DNA of 6,176 bases. Source: Betaproteobacteria bacterium HGW-Betaproteobacteria-20 (GTDB lineage Bacteria; Pseudomonadota; Gammaproteobacteria; Burkholderiales; Methylophilaceae). Position numbers and translations under genes: made by a program. Under the pieces are notes generated by a model. That model had not been told where the DNA came from. It did no database searches and saw only the letters and a list, made by a program, of their open reading frames with translations. The stretch lies in the NCBI GenBank assembly GCA_002842195.1, contig PHCL01000091.1:1-6176 (forward strand), given 5' to 3'. This document shows, piece after piece, positions 5,080 through 6,176 of this stretch (within the stretch, counting starts at the first letter, position 1; every line of letters begins with the position of its first letter).

Positions 5080-6176
5080 ATGAAATCAGCTAAAGAAGTT
5101 GCCGAAATTCAACAAAAACTGCAAGACCTAGGCGTGAAGTATTGCATCGGTGCTTATGTCGATATTCATGGGATTCCTAAGGCCAAAGTCGTGCCTATTG
5201 ATCATTTGCCACAGATGGCGGCTGGCTCTGAACGTTATACAGGTTATGCGCTTGATGGTTTGGGGCAAGCGCCTAGCGATGATGAGTTAAATTCTGTGCC
5301 AGATTTAGATCACATCATTCAATTGCCTTGGGAGCCAAAAGTCGCTTGGATGCCTGCGGATAACCACTTTCAAGGCAAGCCATATCCGCTGAATACTCGC
5401 GTGGCATTAAAAAACGTGCTGGCACAAGCCGCTGAAATGGGTTTCGGCATGAATCTCGGTATTGAATGCGAAATTTATTTATTAAAGCAAAATGCTGACG
5501 GCAGCTTAAGCATACCGAACCCTGACGATAAATTAGATAAAGCCTGTTATGACGTGCGTGGTTTTATGGATAACTTTGCTTGGCTGGACAAAATGGCTTC
5601 AGCCATTAACAGCTTGGGTTGGGATTTATATTCGTTTGACCATGAAGATGCCAATAGCCAGTTTGAGTTCGACTTTAATTATAGTGATGCACTGACAACC
5701 TGTGATCGCTTAACGTTTTTCCGCTATATGGCCAAGCATTACGCTAAGGAAGATGGGCTGGTTGCAACCATGATGCCTAAGCCATTCTCTGATAAAACGG
5801 GCACTGGCGCGCATTTTAATATGTCACTTTATGATTTGAAAACAGGTGCCAATTTATTTGCCTGTGACCCAAAAGATGATCCACGCGGACTTGGCCTGAC
5901 AACATTAGGCTACCAGTTTATTGCTGGAATCTTAAAGCATGGTCCAGCCTTGTGTGCGGCGTTTGCACCTACAGTGAACAGCTACAAGCGTTTAGTGCGC
6001 CGCGGTGCAATGAGCTATTTTAGCTGGGCGCCGGTGTTCAATTCTTACGGATCAAATAATAGAACCAACTCAGTGCGCGTGCCTATGGGCGGTGGACGCT
6101 GTGAATCTCGTAATGCCGATGGCGCTGTGAATCCATACCTTGCGGCTACATTGGCATTAGCCGCTGGTTTAGAGGG
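5080..6176 (+). CDS. glnT: Type III glutamine synthetase / gamma-glutamyl ligase (GlnT class), truncated by the window edge
   Basis: The first 365 complete codons of a glutamine-synthetase-family ligase; members run to about 435-450 residues, so some 70-85 are missing beyond the right edge. The start ATG has AGAAGAGAG just upstream and lies 24 bases after the hydrolase. The N-terminal beta-grasp is seen at [14 protein letters not shown] (26-39). The catalytic domain shows GIECEIYLL with Glu 129 and Glu 131, [12 protein letters not shown] with Glu 189 and Glu 196, [10 protein letters not shown] with the ATP-site His 245, NSYKRL (300-305), the [10 protein letters not shown] arginines (328, 333), and ESR (Glu 342, Arg 344) before [16 protein letters not shown]. 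All metal and substrate motifs look intact. The family couples ATP to joining glutamate with ammonia (GlnT) or with amines, as in gamma-glutamylmethylamide synthetase; sequence alone does not decide which. In the block after ESR, the usual LPDG-like text is NADG. Here it either assimilates ammonia released from the imported compound or gamma-glutamylates that compound (inference). Confidence 0.9.
   Translation, partial: MKSAKEVAEIQQKLQDLGVKYCIGAYVDIHGIPKAKVVPIDHLPQMAAGSERYTGYALDGLGQAPSDDELNSVPDLDHIIQLPWEPKVAWMPADNHFQGKPYPLNTRVALKNVLAQAAEMGFGMNLGIECEIYLLKQNADGSLSIPNPDDKLDKACYDVRGFMDNFAWLDKMASAINSLGWDLYSFDHEDANSQFEFDFNYSDALTTCDRLTFFRYMAKHYAKEDGLVATMMPKPFSDKTGTGAHFNMSLYDLKTGANLFACDPKDDPRGLGLTTLGYQFIAGILKHGPALCAAFAPTVNSYKRLVRRGAMSYFSWAPVFNSYGSNNRTNSVRVPMGGGRCESRNADGAVNPYLAATLALAAGLE

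Noticed and set aside
1..6176. CRISPR array, tRNA or rRNA genes
   Set aside because: No regularly spaced repeats, no cloverleaf with the T-loop consensus and no ribosomal RNA sequence was seen on either strand.

Overview
The window reads as chromosomal DNA of a Proteobacterium of moderate-to-low GC. The evidence is a Gram-negative ABC importer with a Sec-type signal peptide on the binding protein, a sigma-54 type promoter, and an NtrC-like operator. A betaproteobacterial methylotroph such as Methylophilaceae would fit the gene content, but that is a guess. A gammaproteobacterium of similar GC cannot be excluded.

Layout. Positions 1-153 may hold the last 50 codons of an unidentified gene. Positions 154-1085 hold no intact gene. 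This AT-rich stretch contains two inverted-repeat structures (151-253 and 343-473), a strong bidirectional terminator (491-525), and a decayed minus-strand fragment of an IS6-family-like transposase (about 653-851). A long hairpin (837-875) overlaps the fragment's upstream end. From about 984 there is a compact control region. It has an NtrC-like box (984-1000), a sigma-54 -24/-12 promoter (1086-1102), a small leader hairpin (1122-1147) and a ykkC-type guanidine-I riboswitch (about 1159-1271). A good ribosome binding site then leads into the first gene at 1314.

Five tightly spaced plus-strand genes follow and look like one operon. They encode a periplasmic binding protein of the nitrate/taurine/urea-like (NitT/TauT) class, its membrane permease, its ATPase, a creatininase-superfamily amidohydrolase, and a glutamine synthetase of the type III/GlnT class. 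The last gene runs off the right edge.

Reading of the system. The promoter suggests expression under nitrogen limitation, and the leader suggests sensing of free guanidine. The ABC transporter is therefore best read as an importer of guanidine or a guanidine-like nitrogen compound. The two enzymes that follow are not the known guanidine carboxylase/carboxyguanidine deiminase/allophanate hydrolase set, nor the nickel guanidine hydrolase, though those could lie beyond the window. The pairing of a creatininase-like hydrolase with a GlnT-type ligase behind a guanidine riboswitch is the most interesting feature. It may be a different route for guanidine (or methylguanidine/creatinine-like) nitrogen, possibly through a gamma-glutamyl intermediate. 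That last step is inference.
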